Shown here one piece after another: positions 42,934 to 54,038 of a stretch of 64,000 nt of DNA. A program made the translations under genes and the position numbers. Positions within the stretch are counted from its first letter, which is position 1. Each line of letters starts with the position of its first letter. The notes under the pieces are model-generated. The model saw only the letters and a list, made by a program, of their open reading frames with translations, did no database searches and was not told the origin of the DNA. Source of the DNA: UBA7239 sp964509075 (GTDB lineage: Bacteria > Pseudomonadota > Gammaproteobacteria > Pseudomonadales > UBA7239); assembly GCA_964509075.1 (NCBI GenBank), contig CAZDWC010000004.1, positions 62,001 to 126,000 of the forward strand, written 5' to 3'.

Positions 42934-43593
42934 TCAACCGATGGCGGTATCGCCCTGCAATTCGTTTTCTACCCGATAGATGTCATCCAGCTGATCCTTG
43001 CCGGTGATGCACACATTCAGATCCTTCAGCCCGCCATTGCGCAGCGAATAAATCCAGCCGTGTACCGCCAGTTGCTGACCGCGCGCCCAGGCATCCTGCA
43101 CCAGCGTGGTGTGGCAGACATTGTTCACCTGCTCCACAACATTCAATTCGCATAGCAGATTGACGCGTTTTTCCTCGTCTTCGATGGCATCGAGTTTTTC
43201 GCGATGTTGGCGATAGATGTCCTTGATGTTGCGCAACCAGTTGTCAATCAGCCCCAGTGTCTGGTTGCCCATCGCCGCACGCACACCGCCGCAACCGTAA
43301 TGGCCCACGACCATGATGTGTTTCACTTTCAACACATCAATCGCGTACTGCAACACTGACAGGCAATTCATGTCGGTGTGCACCACCACATTCGCCACAT
43401 TGCGATGCACGAAGATTTCACCCGGCATCAAGCCGACAATTTCATTGGCCGGCACACGCGAATCGGAACAACCGATCCACAAATATTCCGGCGCTTGTTG
43501 TTCCGATAATTTCTGGAAAAAATCCGGGTGGATTTTCTTGATCGACTCCGCCCAGTTACGGTTGTTTTCGAACAGGTTCGGCAACAATTTCAT
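42934..43593 (-). CDS. can: Beta-class carbonic anhydrase
   Basis: This 219-residue zinc enzyme interconverts CO2 and bicarbonate. Zinc ligands are visible in WIGCSDSRVPANEI (Cys, with the Asp-Arg dyad) and in VVGHYGCGGVRAA (His, Cys). Length and sequence match E. coli Can. It overlaps purK by ATGA and ends the purE-purK-can run. Linking it to purine synthesis makes sense because PurK consumes bicarbonate, so a local bicarbonate supply may be useful (inference). Confidence 0.95.
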   Translation of the reverse strand: MKLLPNLFENNRNWAESIKKIHPDFFQKLSEQQAPEYLWIGCSDSRVPANEIVGLMPGEIFVHRNVANVVVHTDMNCLSVLQYAIDVLKVKHIMVVGHYGCGGVRAAMGNQTLGLIDNWLRNIKDIYRQHREKLDAIEDEEKRVNLLCELNVVEQVNNVCHTTLVQDAWARGQQLAVHGWIYSLRNGGLKDLNVCITGKDQLDDIYRVENELQGDTAIG

Positions 43594-44705
43594 GGCTGGG
43601 ATTCCTGCATCAGTTTCACGATCTGCGCGATGCGCGCATCCCGCGTTTCAGCATCCGCTGCGCGCACCGTCACATGACCTACTTTGCGCGCGGGCTTTTC
43701 CGCCTTGCCGTAGAAGTGTACATGCACATCCGGCAAGGCCAGCAGATTCTGCAGTAGTGGCAGATGACCGACAAGGTTCACCAATGCGGGAAAACCGAGA
43801 CATTGCGTATTGCCGAGAGGGAATCCCATCACGGCGCGCAGGTGATTTTCAAACTGCGAGGTTTCCGAGCCTTCGATCGTCCAGTGGCCGGAGTTGTGCA
43901 CGCGCGGTGCAAATTCGTTGGCGACCAACTCACCATTTTCTTCAAACAACTCCAGACACAGCACGCCGACGTAATCGAGTTGCTGCAACAAACATGTGGC
44001 GATTTTTTCGGCCGCGTTCTGCTGCGCATCACCCGGGCGGGCGCGCGAAATATGCAGGATACCATTCTGGTGTTCATTTTCCGACAGCGGATAAAACGCT
44101 GTGCTGCCATCGCGACCGCGCGCGGCAATGATGGACACTTCGCGCGAAAACTTCACAAAGCCTTCCAGAATCAGCGGCACACTGCCCAATGCCTGCCACG
44201 CAGCGTTGATGTCCGCCTCGGTGCGAATCACAAACTGGCCTTTACCGTCGTAACCGAAGCGACGTGTTTTCAGAATGGCCGGCAAGCCCAGTTGCTGTAC
44301 CGCTGCGCGCAAATCCTGTTCGGAATCCACCGCCGCATACGGCGCCGTGCGTATCCCCAATCGCGCAAACAATTGCTTTTCCGAGAGGCGATCCTGGCTC
44401 ACTTCCAGTGCGGCCAATGGCGGGTACACCGGCACTTTCGCCGCCAGCGCCGTCAGCACTGGGCTGGGTACGTTTTCAAATTCGTAGGTGCAGACCTCTA
44501 CATCCTGTGCAAACAGGGCGAGAGCTTTGGGATCTTCATACGCCGCACACAAATGCTCGCCCACCTGCTGGGCACACGCGGAGGCTTCCGGCTCCCAGAA
44601 CACGGGTTCGATGGCGAGTGGCAACGCTTCCATGCCCAGCATGCGGCCGAGCTGGCCGCCGCCCAGAATGCCCAGTCTGCTGATCTGGCCGTAGGTTTTC
44701 TTCAT
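43590..44705 (-). CDS. purK: 5-(carboxyamino)imidazole ribonucleotide synthase
   Basis: This 371-residue ATP-grasp enzyme carboxylates AIR with ATP and bicarbonate. The N-terminal LGILGGGQLGRMLGMEA and the ATP-grasp segments KTRRFGYDGKGQFVI and VCLELFEENGELVANEFAPRVHNSGHWT are characteristic. It sits between purE (9-nt gap) and can (ATGA overlap). It is of normal length (E. coli 355). Confidence 0.96.
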   Translation of the reverse strand: MKKTYGQISRLGILGGGQLGRMLGMEALPLAIEPVFWEPEASACAQQVGEHLCAAYEDPKALALFAQDVEVCTYEFENVPSPVLTALAAKVPVYPPLAALEVSQDRLSEKQLFARLGIRTAPYAAVDSEQDLRAAVQQLGLPAILKTRRFGYDGKGQFVIRTEADINAAWQALGSVPLILEGFVKFSREVSIIAARGRDGSTAFYPLSENEHQNGILHISRARPGDAQQNAAEKIATCLLQQLDYVGVLCLELFEENGELVANEFAPRVHNSGHWTIEGSETSQFENHLRAVMGFPLGNTQCLGFPALVNLVGHLPLLQNLLALPDVHVHFYGKAEKPARKVGHVTVRAADAETRDARIAQIVKLMQESQP

Positions 44706-44714
44706 GGATGAACC

Positions 44715-45233
44715 TCAGCCCGTTACACGTGGATCCGGGTTGGCCAGTACCTTGTCGGTCTGGCGCTGGCGGTAGTCGTCATAGGCCTGTCGGTATTGTG
44801 GATACTGGCTGCCGAGCATGGCACAGGCCAGCAGGGCGGCGTTGACGGCACCGGCCTTGCCGATAGCCATGGTGCCCACCGGCACGCCGGCCGGCATCTG
44901 CACGATGGATAACAGCGAGTCGACGCCGTTCAGCGTCTTCGATTGCACCGGCACACCCAGCACCGGCAACACGGTTTTGGAGGCGGCCATGCCCGGCAAA
45001 TGCGCGGCGCCGCCGGCACCGGCGATGATCACCGCCAAGCCGCGTTCGGCTGCCGAACCGGCATAGTCAAACAGTTTGTCGGGCGTGCGATGGGCGGAAA
45101 CCACTTCCACCTCGTGAGGAATACCGAGTTCGGTGAGGGTATCGGCCGTGTGCTGCAGGGTATCCCAGTCACTGCTGGAACCCATGATCACACCCACCAG
45201 AGGCTTGTTGTCTGCTTTCATTGCCACCGTCAC
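44715..45233 (-). CDS. purE: N5-carboxyaminoimidazole ribonucleotide mutase
   Basis: This 172-residue class I PurE rearranges N5-CAIR to CAIR. It has VGVIMGSSSDWDTL at the N-terminus, VEVVSAHRTPDKLFDY with the catalytic His region, and AGGAAHLPGMAASKT. The start may be the ATG at 45233 or the one at 45221 (MKADNK). It is the first gene of purE-purK-can. A weak promoter-like TTGGGC-N17-TAAACT lies just upstream at 45260-45288, so it need not depend on the glycosyltransferase genes before it. Confidence 0.95.
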   Translation of the reverse strand: MTVAMKADNKPLVGVIMGSSSDWDTLQHTADTLTELGIPHEVEVVSAHRTPDKLFDYAGSAAERGLAVIIAGAGGAAHLPGMAASKTVLPVLGVPVQSKTLNGVDSLLSIVQMPAGVPVGTMAIGKAGAVNAALLACAMLGSQYPQYRQAYDDYRQRQTDKVLANPDPRVTG

Positions 45234-45300
45234 CGCTTATCGCCGCAGGAAAGCGACGCAGTTTACCCCAAGCACCTGTTGCGCCCAACTGTGAGCAGCG

Positions 45301-46965
45301 CTAGAAAACCCGCTCCACCGGCTGGGGCCGATCCAGTTGCTGCCAGATGGATTGGCTGACAGCAATAAACTGCCCCGCGTAAATCCTGCGCAATGGCAAC
45401 AGGGCGTTTTCCGGTTCGTCGACAATATGGCCGCGCTGGCGATAGATGAACACATAACCCGCCTGCGCCAAAGCCTCAATGTTGCGACGGTTCCAGCCGG
45501 CTTCGATATCAAAAATCACGTCCGGCATCGTGAAGCCGCATTGTGTTTGCAGCTGCTCATGGTGCTCAATGATCCAGCCATAACCGGTGCCAATGCCGTT
45601 GCGCGTGCGCAACAATTGCTGCGTGGCTGCACAATGCGTAAACGTTCTTTCTGTAATACCGTTGCGATCAGAAAAATGCAGCTGCTGCGGAAAACGTTGC
45701 GACAGATAGAACGGCACCATGCCCATCTGGCCCGCCATCACGTTCAGCGCTGGTGCATCAGCGCTGCGCGCAGCGAGCAATTGCGCAATAACCGGTTCGA
45801 CAAACGCCAGCGTGGGAATGTCGTGCAGATGTTCGCGCGCGTGGCGCTCGAAAAACGAGAAGGTTTCTGCGCGATCACTGTCTGCCAGTTTGCTGGTTTT
45901 CCACAAGGGTACGCCGTTGAAATCCAGTGTTGTGCCGCGCCACAGGTACAACACATTGCCCATCACCAGCAAAACCAGAATCGCGTGACGCAACCATAGC
46001 GGTTTGCACACAGTCACGATGGCATGCGCCACCAGCCACATCAACAGCGGTGCAATCGGCACCCAGAAACGTCCGGCGGCCATCCAGTCGCCACCACTGG
46101 CCAGCACAAATGCGATGTACACCAACGCCAGCAATGCCGTCATCCGCAACAAAACAGGCGCTGCTCGCAACAGCACCAACAGCACACCGAGCAGTATTAA
46201 TGCGCTGGTTGGCAATAATCGCGCATCAAGCCAAGTGATTTGCAGATACCGCCAACCCTGCTGCAATGCTGCTGCCAAACCCGAACCGGTTTTGGCGTTT
46301 ACCGGCTGCGGCAGAATATCGCCGAAATACCACCAGCGCCATGCCGTGAGCAGCGCGGCGCACAACAATTGCAACAGCAACAGTTGCACCGTGCGCCGCG
46401 AACGCAACAACAGGCACAACAGCACGGTAAACGCACACAATACCAGCGGCATTTCCGGCCGACTCATCTGTGCCGCCAGAGACACTGCCGCCAACCACCA
46501 CCAGCCGTTACCGCTTTTTAAAAATGCATCCGCGAATTTCAACAACAGCAACAACAGTAGCGCCAGCAACGGCCCTTCCATGCCGCCGCAAGCCCAGTAG
46601 ACAAAAAACGGCGTGGTCGCTAGCAAAAAACTTGCTGGAAGTTGTGAGGCGACATTCAGTTGTTGCGCCATGCGCGCTGTCAGAATCAGCACCGTCAAAG
46701 CAGCAAACATTGTGGTGAGGTGTGCAAGTGTGACGACCGACATCCCACTCAGCGCGTGTAACAGCGCGAGCACGACAGTTTGCAGTAAAGCTGAACTCTG
46801 CTCGACGCGCTCCAGGTTGTAATTGACGATTTCGCCACTGTGCGCCAACGACCACGCCGACCAGAACGTGATGTGTGCATCGTCAACGCTGCCGGAGAAA
46901 CCGAGAAAGAATCCGCCCAGCAACAACAGCACAACCGGCGGCAGTGACAGGCGCAACGCGTTCAT
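45301..46965 (-). CDS. Multi-pass membrane glycosyltransferase-like protein
   Basis: This 554-residue integral membrane protein has about ten hydrophobic helices in the first 400 residues and a soluble C-terminal part. Early loop residues GSVDDAHITFW carry the paired acidic DD expected in GT-C enzymes, and HSGEIVNYNLERVEQSSALL follows. It resembles PMT/ArnT-type transferases that use a polyprenyl-phosphate sugar. The ATG at 46965 overlaps the stop of the nucleotidyltransferase-GT fusion gene (ATGA), so the much longer upstream frame is rejected. With two DPMS-like neighbours making the lipid-linked sugar, this protein may pass that sugar to an envelope acceptor (inference). Confidence 0.75.
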   Translation of the reverse strand: MNALRLSLPPVVLLLLGGFFLGFSGSVDDAHITFWSAWSLAHSGEIVNYNLERVEQSSALLQTVVLALLHALSGMSVVTLAHLTTMFAALTVLILTARMAQQLNVASQLPASFLLATTPFFVYWACGGMEGPLLALLLLLLLKFADAFLKSGNGWWWLAAVSLAAQMSRPEMPLVLCAFTVLLCLLLRSRRTVQLLLLQLLCAALLTAWRWWYFGDILPQPVNAKTGSGLAAALQQGWRYLQITWLDARLLPTSALILLGVLLVLLRAAPVLLRMTALLALVYIAFVLASGGDWMAAGRFWVPIAPLLMWLVAHAIVTVCKPLWLRHAILVLLVMGNVLYLWRGTTLDFNGVPLWKTSKLADSDRAETFSFFERHAREHLHDIPTLAFVEPVIAQLLAARSADAPALNVMAGQMGMVPFYLSQRFPQQLHFSDRNGITERTFTHCAATQQLLRTRNGIGTGYGWIIEHHEQLQTQCGFTMPDVIFDIEAGWNRRNIEALAQAGYVFIYRQRGHIVDEPENALLPLRRIYAGQFIAVSQSIWQQLDRPQPVERVF

Positions 46966-48422
46966 GAGCGGGGCTGGCTGCGCAAGCGACGTTTGAGGAT
47001 CAGCCGGAGGAATGACCAGAACGTCTGCGGATTGCGATAGGCGCGAATTTGCGACGCACTGCGATTGAAGTAATTGACCGGGATTTCGATCACACGCAAA
47101 CGTGCATCCAGACAGGCAATCATCATCTCTGCCGAAAATTCCGGCCCGCGCGCCGACAATTGCGGCTGGATGGTATCGAACGTACTGCGCCAGAATGCAC
47201 GGAACGTGCAACCGGCATCGGTAAAGCGCGCTTCGCGATCCCACCACAGCAACTCCATCAGTTTGCCGAGCGCCGCGTGCGCCATACGCACGACGCCACG
47301 CATGGTGGAACCCTGTTCAATCAACTGGCGAGTGGTGCGTGTGCCGATCACCATGTCGGCATCGCGCAGATAGGCAAACAGCTTGGGAATATCGCGACTG
47401 GAAAAAGAATAATCAGCTTCGGTGATGGCGATGATATCGGCATCGACTTGCTGCAAGGCATACAGCAATTTTTCGCCATACAGCATGCAGCCGGGCGGGC
47501 AGACAATAACATCTGCACCCGCCGATCTTGCTCTGGCCTCAATGGCACTGTCTTGCGGCAGTACTGCAAGAATATTGGCAAAGATAGCAGTTTCCCGGTA
47601 GCGCTCGATGGTAAACGCTATACCGTCTTCATCGCCCTCTGCATAGATCAGCAGGGTTTTTCGACATGCTGTGAAATGCAGGTCGCGGTCATGGTATTTC
47701 GCCAGCGCCAGTGAATCGCGGTCATTGATGTTGACGTAAGTGCCACTCAACGCGAAGTAGTATCCACGTTCACCGCCTTGCAGCAAGCTGTTGAGCAAGG
47801 ACACAAATTCCACATATGCCGGCGTGCGCTGGAACGCCTGCTCGAGATGTGCAAACAACTGCGGGGAACAAATAAAAGTGCCGCTGCCCATGATGTCATT
47901 ACTGACGCTTCTGGGTTTTTCCACCAATTGCTGCAGCACGCCATCCTGCTGCACCACTGCGTAGTTCTTGCGGATCAACGCCGCATCATCCACTTTCAAT
48001 CCCGCACAGGTAAACAGTGCTTCGCGGTAGGGAAAATCCAGCAGCGCACCGTGATTGGAGCTGATGTAGCTCTCATCGCAGAGCATGATGCAGAAGTGGG
48101 TGTTGATGAACCTGCGCGCCAACAGGATTGACCACGCCAGGCCTTTCTCCAGCTCGGTGTTTTCAATGTAGTGCAGCCGCACCTGCAGCGCCGCACCATC
48201 GCCAAAGCGGTTGCGGATACTGTCGCCCATGTGACCGATGACGATGACAATATCGGAAATCTGCAACTCATCGCGCATCAAAACAATAATGCGCTCCATG
48301 TTGGGTTTGCCGTTGACATCCAGCAGACCCTTGTGGCGATTTTCAGTGTACGGATAAGCGCGCGTACCCTTGCCCGCCGCCGGAATCAATCCCCAGAGTT
48401 TGCCATCACGCGTTGCGGTCAT
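46962..48422 (-). CDS. Sugar-phosphate nucleotidyltransferase fused to a GT2 domain
   Basis: This 486-residue two-domain protein starts with a nucleotidyltransferase domain (about 8-235) with GLIPAAGKGTRAYPYTENRHKGLLDVNGKP, the NTP-binding GxGTR and a later Lys, and Asp residues in CIMLCDES. The C-terminal part (about 250-486) resembles a polyprenyl-phosphate sugar synthase: ADIIAITEADYSF acts as the DxD-like site, followed by ARGPEFSAEMMIACLDARLRVIEIPVNYFNRSASQIR. The usual N-terminal PxYNE of GT2 is absent from this half. It could activate a sugar and load it on a lipid carrier. It overlaps the upstream GT2 gene by 17 nt and the downstream membrane protein by 4 nt. Substrate unknown. Confidence 0.78.
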   Translation of the reverse strand: MTATRDGKLWGLIPAAGKGTRAYPYTENRHKGLLDVNGKPNMERIIVLMRDELQISDIVIVIGHMGDSIRNRFGDGAALQVRLHYIENTELEKGLAWSILLARRFINTHFCIMLCDESYISSNHGALLDFPYREALFTCAGLKVDDAALIRKNYAVVQQDGVLQQLVEKPRSVSNDIMGSGTFICSPQLFAHLEQAFQRTPAYVEFVSLLNSLLQGGERGYYFALSGTYVNINDRDSLALAKYHDRDLHFTACRKTLLIYAEGDEDGIAFTIERYRETAIFANILAVLPQDSAIEARARSAGADVIVCPPGCMLYGEKLLYALQQVDADIIAITEADYSFSSRDIPKLFAYLRDADMVIGTRTTRQLIEQGSTMRGVVRMAHAALGKLMELLWWDREARFTDAGCTFRAFWRSTFDTIQPQLSARGPEFSAEMMIACLDARLRVIEIPVNYFNRSASQIRAYRNPQTFWSFLRLILKRRLRSQPRS

Positions 48423-49161
48423 GGCGTGCCTCCTGCAAGCGGGGCAATTGCAGGCGATAGAACAGCAGCCAGAAAAAATATTTCAGGGTTTCACTGATGT
48501 GCAGCATTTTGGATCGGCCGTGCGCGCGCGGTGCAAAATCCACGGCGTGATCGGCAATGTGATAACCGCGCGCCGCCAGTTTAGCCGCCAGCTCCAGTAC
48601 TTGCTCGAAACCGTCGCGCTGCAAATCAATGTTGCGCAAGCACTGGCGACGCAGCGCCTTGCAACCGGTGTAAAGATCGGTCGTCTTCTGGCCAAACAGC
48701 AGATTGTAGGTGCCGGAAATGATGCGATTGCCCCACCACTTCAAGGGCGGCATGCCGGCATCGCGCGCTGTCGGTTTGTCGAGCAAGCGACTGGCATACA
48801 CCACATTGTGATCATCCAGTGCCTGCAACAATTGCGGTATCGCTTCCGGCGGGTATTCACAATCGGCATCAATGATCAGCAGCCGCTCACTGTCACCCGC
48901 CGCCATGCCGCTGCGCAACGAGGCACCGTAACCGCGATTGCGGTCATGACAAACCAGCTCAACATCGGTTTGTGCACGCAGGAAATCGACACTGCCGTCA
49001 GTCGAGGCATTGTCGACAACGATCACACGGTAATTGGCAAAATCAGGCAATGCGCGCAGGCGCTGCAACAACACCGGCAGATTGTCGCGCTCGTTGTAGA
49101 CAGGAACAATGATGTCCGCAACAACAATACCTGCAACGACGATGTCCGCGGCTGCGCTCAT
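48406..49161 (-). CDS. GT2 family glycosyltransferase, dolichyl-phosphate-mannose-synthase-like
   Basis: This 251-residue soluble GT2 enzyme has the N-terminal nucleotide-binding VPVYNERDNLPVLLQRL, then VVDNASTDGS, CHDRNRGYGASLRSGM and the DxD motif IDADCEYPPEA. The C-terminal segment RDGFEQVLELAAKLAARGYHI and RAHGRSKM is typical of enzymes that transfer sugar to a polyprenyl phosphate. Membrane helices are absent apart from a short hydrophobic stretch near the end (FFWLLFYRLQLP). It follows the RpiR regulator by 9 nt and overlaps the fusion gene by 17 nt. Confidence 0.88.
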   Translation of the reverse strand: MSAAADIVVAGIVVADIIVPVYNERDNLPVLLQRLRALPDFANYRVIVVDNASTDGSVDFLRAQTDVELVCHDRNRGYGASLRSGMAAGDSERLLIIDADCEYPPEAIPQLLQALDDHNVVYASRLLDKPTARDAGMPPLKWWGNRIISGTYNLLFGQKTTDLYTGCKALRRQCLRNIDLQRDGFEQVLELAAKLAARGYHIADHAVDFAPRAHGRSKMLHISETLKYFFWLLFYRLQLPRLQEARHDRNA

Positions 49162-49170
49162 GACCGTGTG

Positions 49171-50037
49171 TCATTCTTCCGGTTTTGTGTCGGCCACGCG
49201 CAGCGACTGCATGCCGGCACGCAAGCGATACAAGTGACCTTGCAGACGCGGCCCCTTGCGTTGTGCAACGCCTACTGCCAGCACGTCGATCACGGCGAGA
49301 TGCGCAATGCGCGATGACAGCGGCGTGTAGATTTCGAATTCTTCGTCAACGTCTATGCAGATCGGAATGGTCGCCGCCTCGGCTATCGGCGTGCCGGATG
49401 GCGCCATGCCGATGACGATTGCCTCCATGTCTTTCACCAGCTCGATGGTATCCAGTAACGACTGCGTGCGGCCCGATTGCGAAATCGCCACCACCACATC
49501 GCCTTTCTGCAGCGACAACGCCGACATTTTCTGGATGTGCGTGTCGGAATAGGCCGCTGTCGCCAATTGCAGACGGAAGAAGCGGTGCTGGGCATCGGCT
49601 GCCACCGCAGCTGATGCGCCGTGGCCATAAAATTCAACGCGATTGGCATTGACCAGCGCCGTGATTGCGCGATTGATGGTGGCAGGATTGAGGCTGTCGC
49701 GCACTTTCAGCAGCGTGTCGATAGTCGAGTCAAACACCTTGCGGCTGAAATCTGTCACCGAGTCGGTGTCGGTTACCGCCACCTTGCCAAAACTGGGGCT
49801 GGACGCCAGCTGTTGTGCCAGTGACAACTTGAACTCCTGAAAGCCGTCACAACCCACGGCGCGACAGAAGCGCACAACCGTCGGTTCGCTGACATCGGCC
49901 TGCGCCGCCAGATCCACAATCCGCATATTGATGACGTCATGCAGATTGGCCAGCACGTAATCGGCAACCTTGCGCTCGGACTTGCGCATCTGCTTGCTGG
50001 AGTTGCGTATGCTTTCAGTCAGTGCCGCAGGTTTCAT
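49171..50037 (-). CDS. MurR/RpiR family transcriptional regulator (HexR-like)
   Basis: This 288-residue regulator has an N-terminal helix-turn-helix (SERKVADYVLANLHDVINMRIVDLAAQADVSEPTVVRFC at about 18-57, typical RpiR fold). A C-terminal SIS sugar-phosphate-binding domain follows (RVEFYGHGASAAVAADAQHRFFRL and AISQSGRTQSLLDTIELVKD). It is close to HexR, which senses KDPG, but the effector could equally be a MurNAc or GlcNAc phosphate, as for MurR. It follows mpl by 27 nt and precedes glycosyltransferase genes by 9 nt, so it is likely part of that transcript and may autoregulate it. Specific HexR identity is not claimed. Confidence 0.88.
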   Translation of the reverse strand: MKPAALTESIRNSSKQMRKSERKVADYVLANLHDVINMRIVDLAAQADVSEPTVVRFCRAVGCDGFQEFKLSLAQQLASSPSFGKVAVTDTDSVTDFSRKVFDSTIDTLLKVRDSLNPATINRAITALVNANRVEFYGHGASAAVAADAQHRFFRLQLATAAYSDTHIQKMSALSLQKGDVVVAISQSGRTQSLLDTIELVKDMEAIVIGMAPSGTPIAEAATIPICIDVDEEFEIYTPLSSRIAHLAVIDVLAVGVAQRKGPRLQGHLYRLRAGMQSLRVADTKPEE

Positions 50038-50064
50038 GCAGGAAGATCCATTGCTTTCAGCCCA

Positions 50065-51441
50065 TCATAGCGCATGGCCTGCGCGCTGACACGTTTGCAG
50101 TCGCTGTACCAGCTTCTGGTGTATGCCACCAAAGCCGCCATTGCTCATGATCAGGATATGCGTGCCACCGCCAGCTTGTGCCAGTTGTTCGACCATGCTG
50201 TCGATGCTGCGCTCAACACGTGCCGGCGCAGCGCAAGCAGCAGCGACATCATCCAGCGCCCAGTCAACATTTGCTGGCTGGTAGAACACCACCTCATCGG
50301 CATCTGCCAGCGCCGGTGCAATCTGTTCGCGGAAGATACCCATGCGCATGGTGTTGGAGCGCGGTTCCAGCACGGCGATGATTTTTTCACTGCCGACGCG
50401 TTTGCGCAGGCCGGCGAGCGTGGTGGCAATGGCTGTCGGGTGATGGGCGAAATCGTCGTAGACGCGCACGCTGTTGATGTCGCACAACAACTCCAGTCGA
50501 CGTTTCACACCGAGAAATTTTCCCAGTGCTTCACAAGCCGTTTGCGGCGCGACGCCGACATGACGTGCAGCGGCAATCGCGGCCAAGGCATTATTCACAT
50601 TGTGTTCGCCGCTGTGTTGCCATTGCACTTCACCGACGCATATGTTGTTGTGCCACACAATGAAATGCGAGCCATCTTCCGTTTTGTTTTCCGCGCGCCA
50701 GTCACCATCATCGCCGCCGGTGGTTTGTGCAGGCGTCCAGCTACCCATCGCCAATACGTCATTCAGTGCACGCGAATCGCGCGGTGAAATAATCAGGCCG
50801 TTGTGCGGAATCGTGCGCACCAGATGGTGAAACTGTTTCTGTATCGCGGCAAGATTTTCAAAAATATCGGCGTGATCAAATTCGAGATTGTTGAGAATCG
50901 CCGTGCGCGGGCGGTAATGGATGAACTTGCTGCGCTTGTCGAAAAAAGCGCTGTCATATTCGTCAGCTTCGATAACAAAAAAATCACTGCCGCCCAGACG
51001 CGCCGACACCGGAAAATCCTGCGGCACGCCGCCGATCAGAAAACCCGGCTGCATGCCGGCGTATTCCAGTATCCACGCCAGCATGCTGGTGGTGGTGGTC
51101 TTGCCGTGCGTGCCGGCCACAGCCAGCACCCAACGCCCCTGCAACACATGATCGCAGAGCCACTGTGGCCCGGAGGTGTAGGGCAATCCTTGATCAAGCA
51201 TGTATTCGATGGCCGCGTTGCCACGACTCATGGCATTGCCGACGATCACCAGATCGGGCGCCGGCTGCAGATGTGCCGGCTCATAGCCCTGCTGTATGTG
51301 TATGCCCTGCTCCTGCAGCTGCGTGCTCATCGGCGGGTAAACATTGGCGTCGGAGCCGGTGACCGTATGGCCCAACTCGCGCGCCAACATGGCCAGGCTG
51401 CCCATGAACGTGCCGCAGATGCCCAGAAAATGCAGGTGCAT
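50065..51441 (-). CDS. mpl: UDP-N-acetylmuramate:L-alanyl-gamma-D-glutamyl-meso-DAP ligase
   Basis: This 458-residue Mur ligase recycles murein tripeptide onto UDP-MurNAc. The N-terminal HLHFLGICGTFMGSLAMLARELGHTVTGSD and ATP-binding AVAGTHGKTTTTSMLAWILE are Mpl-specific variants of the MurC pattern. The central VIEADEYDSAFFDKRSKFIHY and C-terminal VYDDFAHHPTAIATTL complete the three-domain set. It lies 30 nt after gyrB on the same strand, not with mur genes. It is the first of a run of sugar-related genes (regulator, glycosyltransferases). Confidence 0.95.
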   Translation of the reverse strand: MHLHFLGICGTFMGSLAMLARELGHTVTGSDANVYPPMSTQLQEQGIHIQQGYEPAHLQPAPDLVIVGNAMSRGNAAIEYMLDQGLPYTSGPQWLCDHVLQGRWVLAVAGTHGKTTTTSMLAWILEYAGMQPGFLIGGVPQDFPVSARLGGSDFFVIEADEYDSAFFDKRSKFIHYRPRTAILNNLEFDHADIFENLAAIQKQFHHLVRTIPHNGLIISPRDSRALNDVLAMGSWTPAQTTGGDDGDWRAENKTEDGSHFIVWHNNICVGEVQWQHSGEHNVNNALAAIAAARHVGVAPQTACEALGKFLGVKRRLELLCDINSVRVYDDFAHHPTAIATTLAGLRKRVGSEKIIAVLEPRSNTMRMGIFREQIAPALADADEVVFYQPANVDWALDDVAAACAAPARVERSIDSMVEQLAQAGGGTHILIMSNGGFGGIHQKLVQRLQTCQRAGHAL

Positions 51442-51470
51442 GGCCTTCCCCTGTTTATGCCGCGGCGTTA

Positions 51471-53951
<2,481 letters not shown>

Positions 53952-54038
53952 GTCTTTCCGCCCTGTCTGTCGTTCCGTTTGTTTCTATTGCTTGCCGCTG
54001 TGTTATATCAGCGGATTCTTTTAAAACCACAGGCTCTG

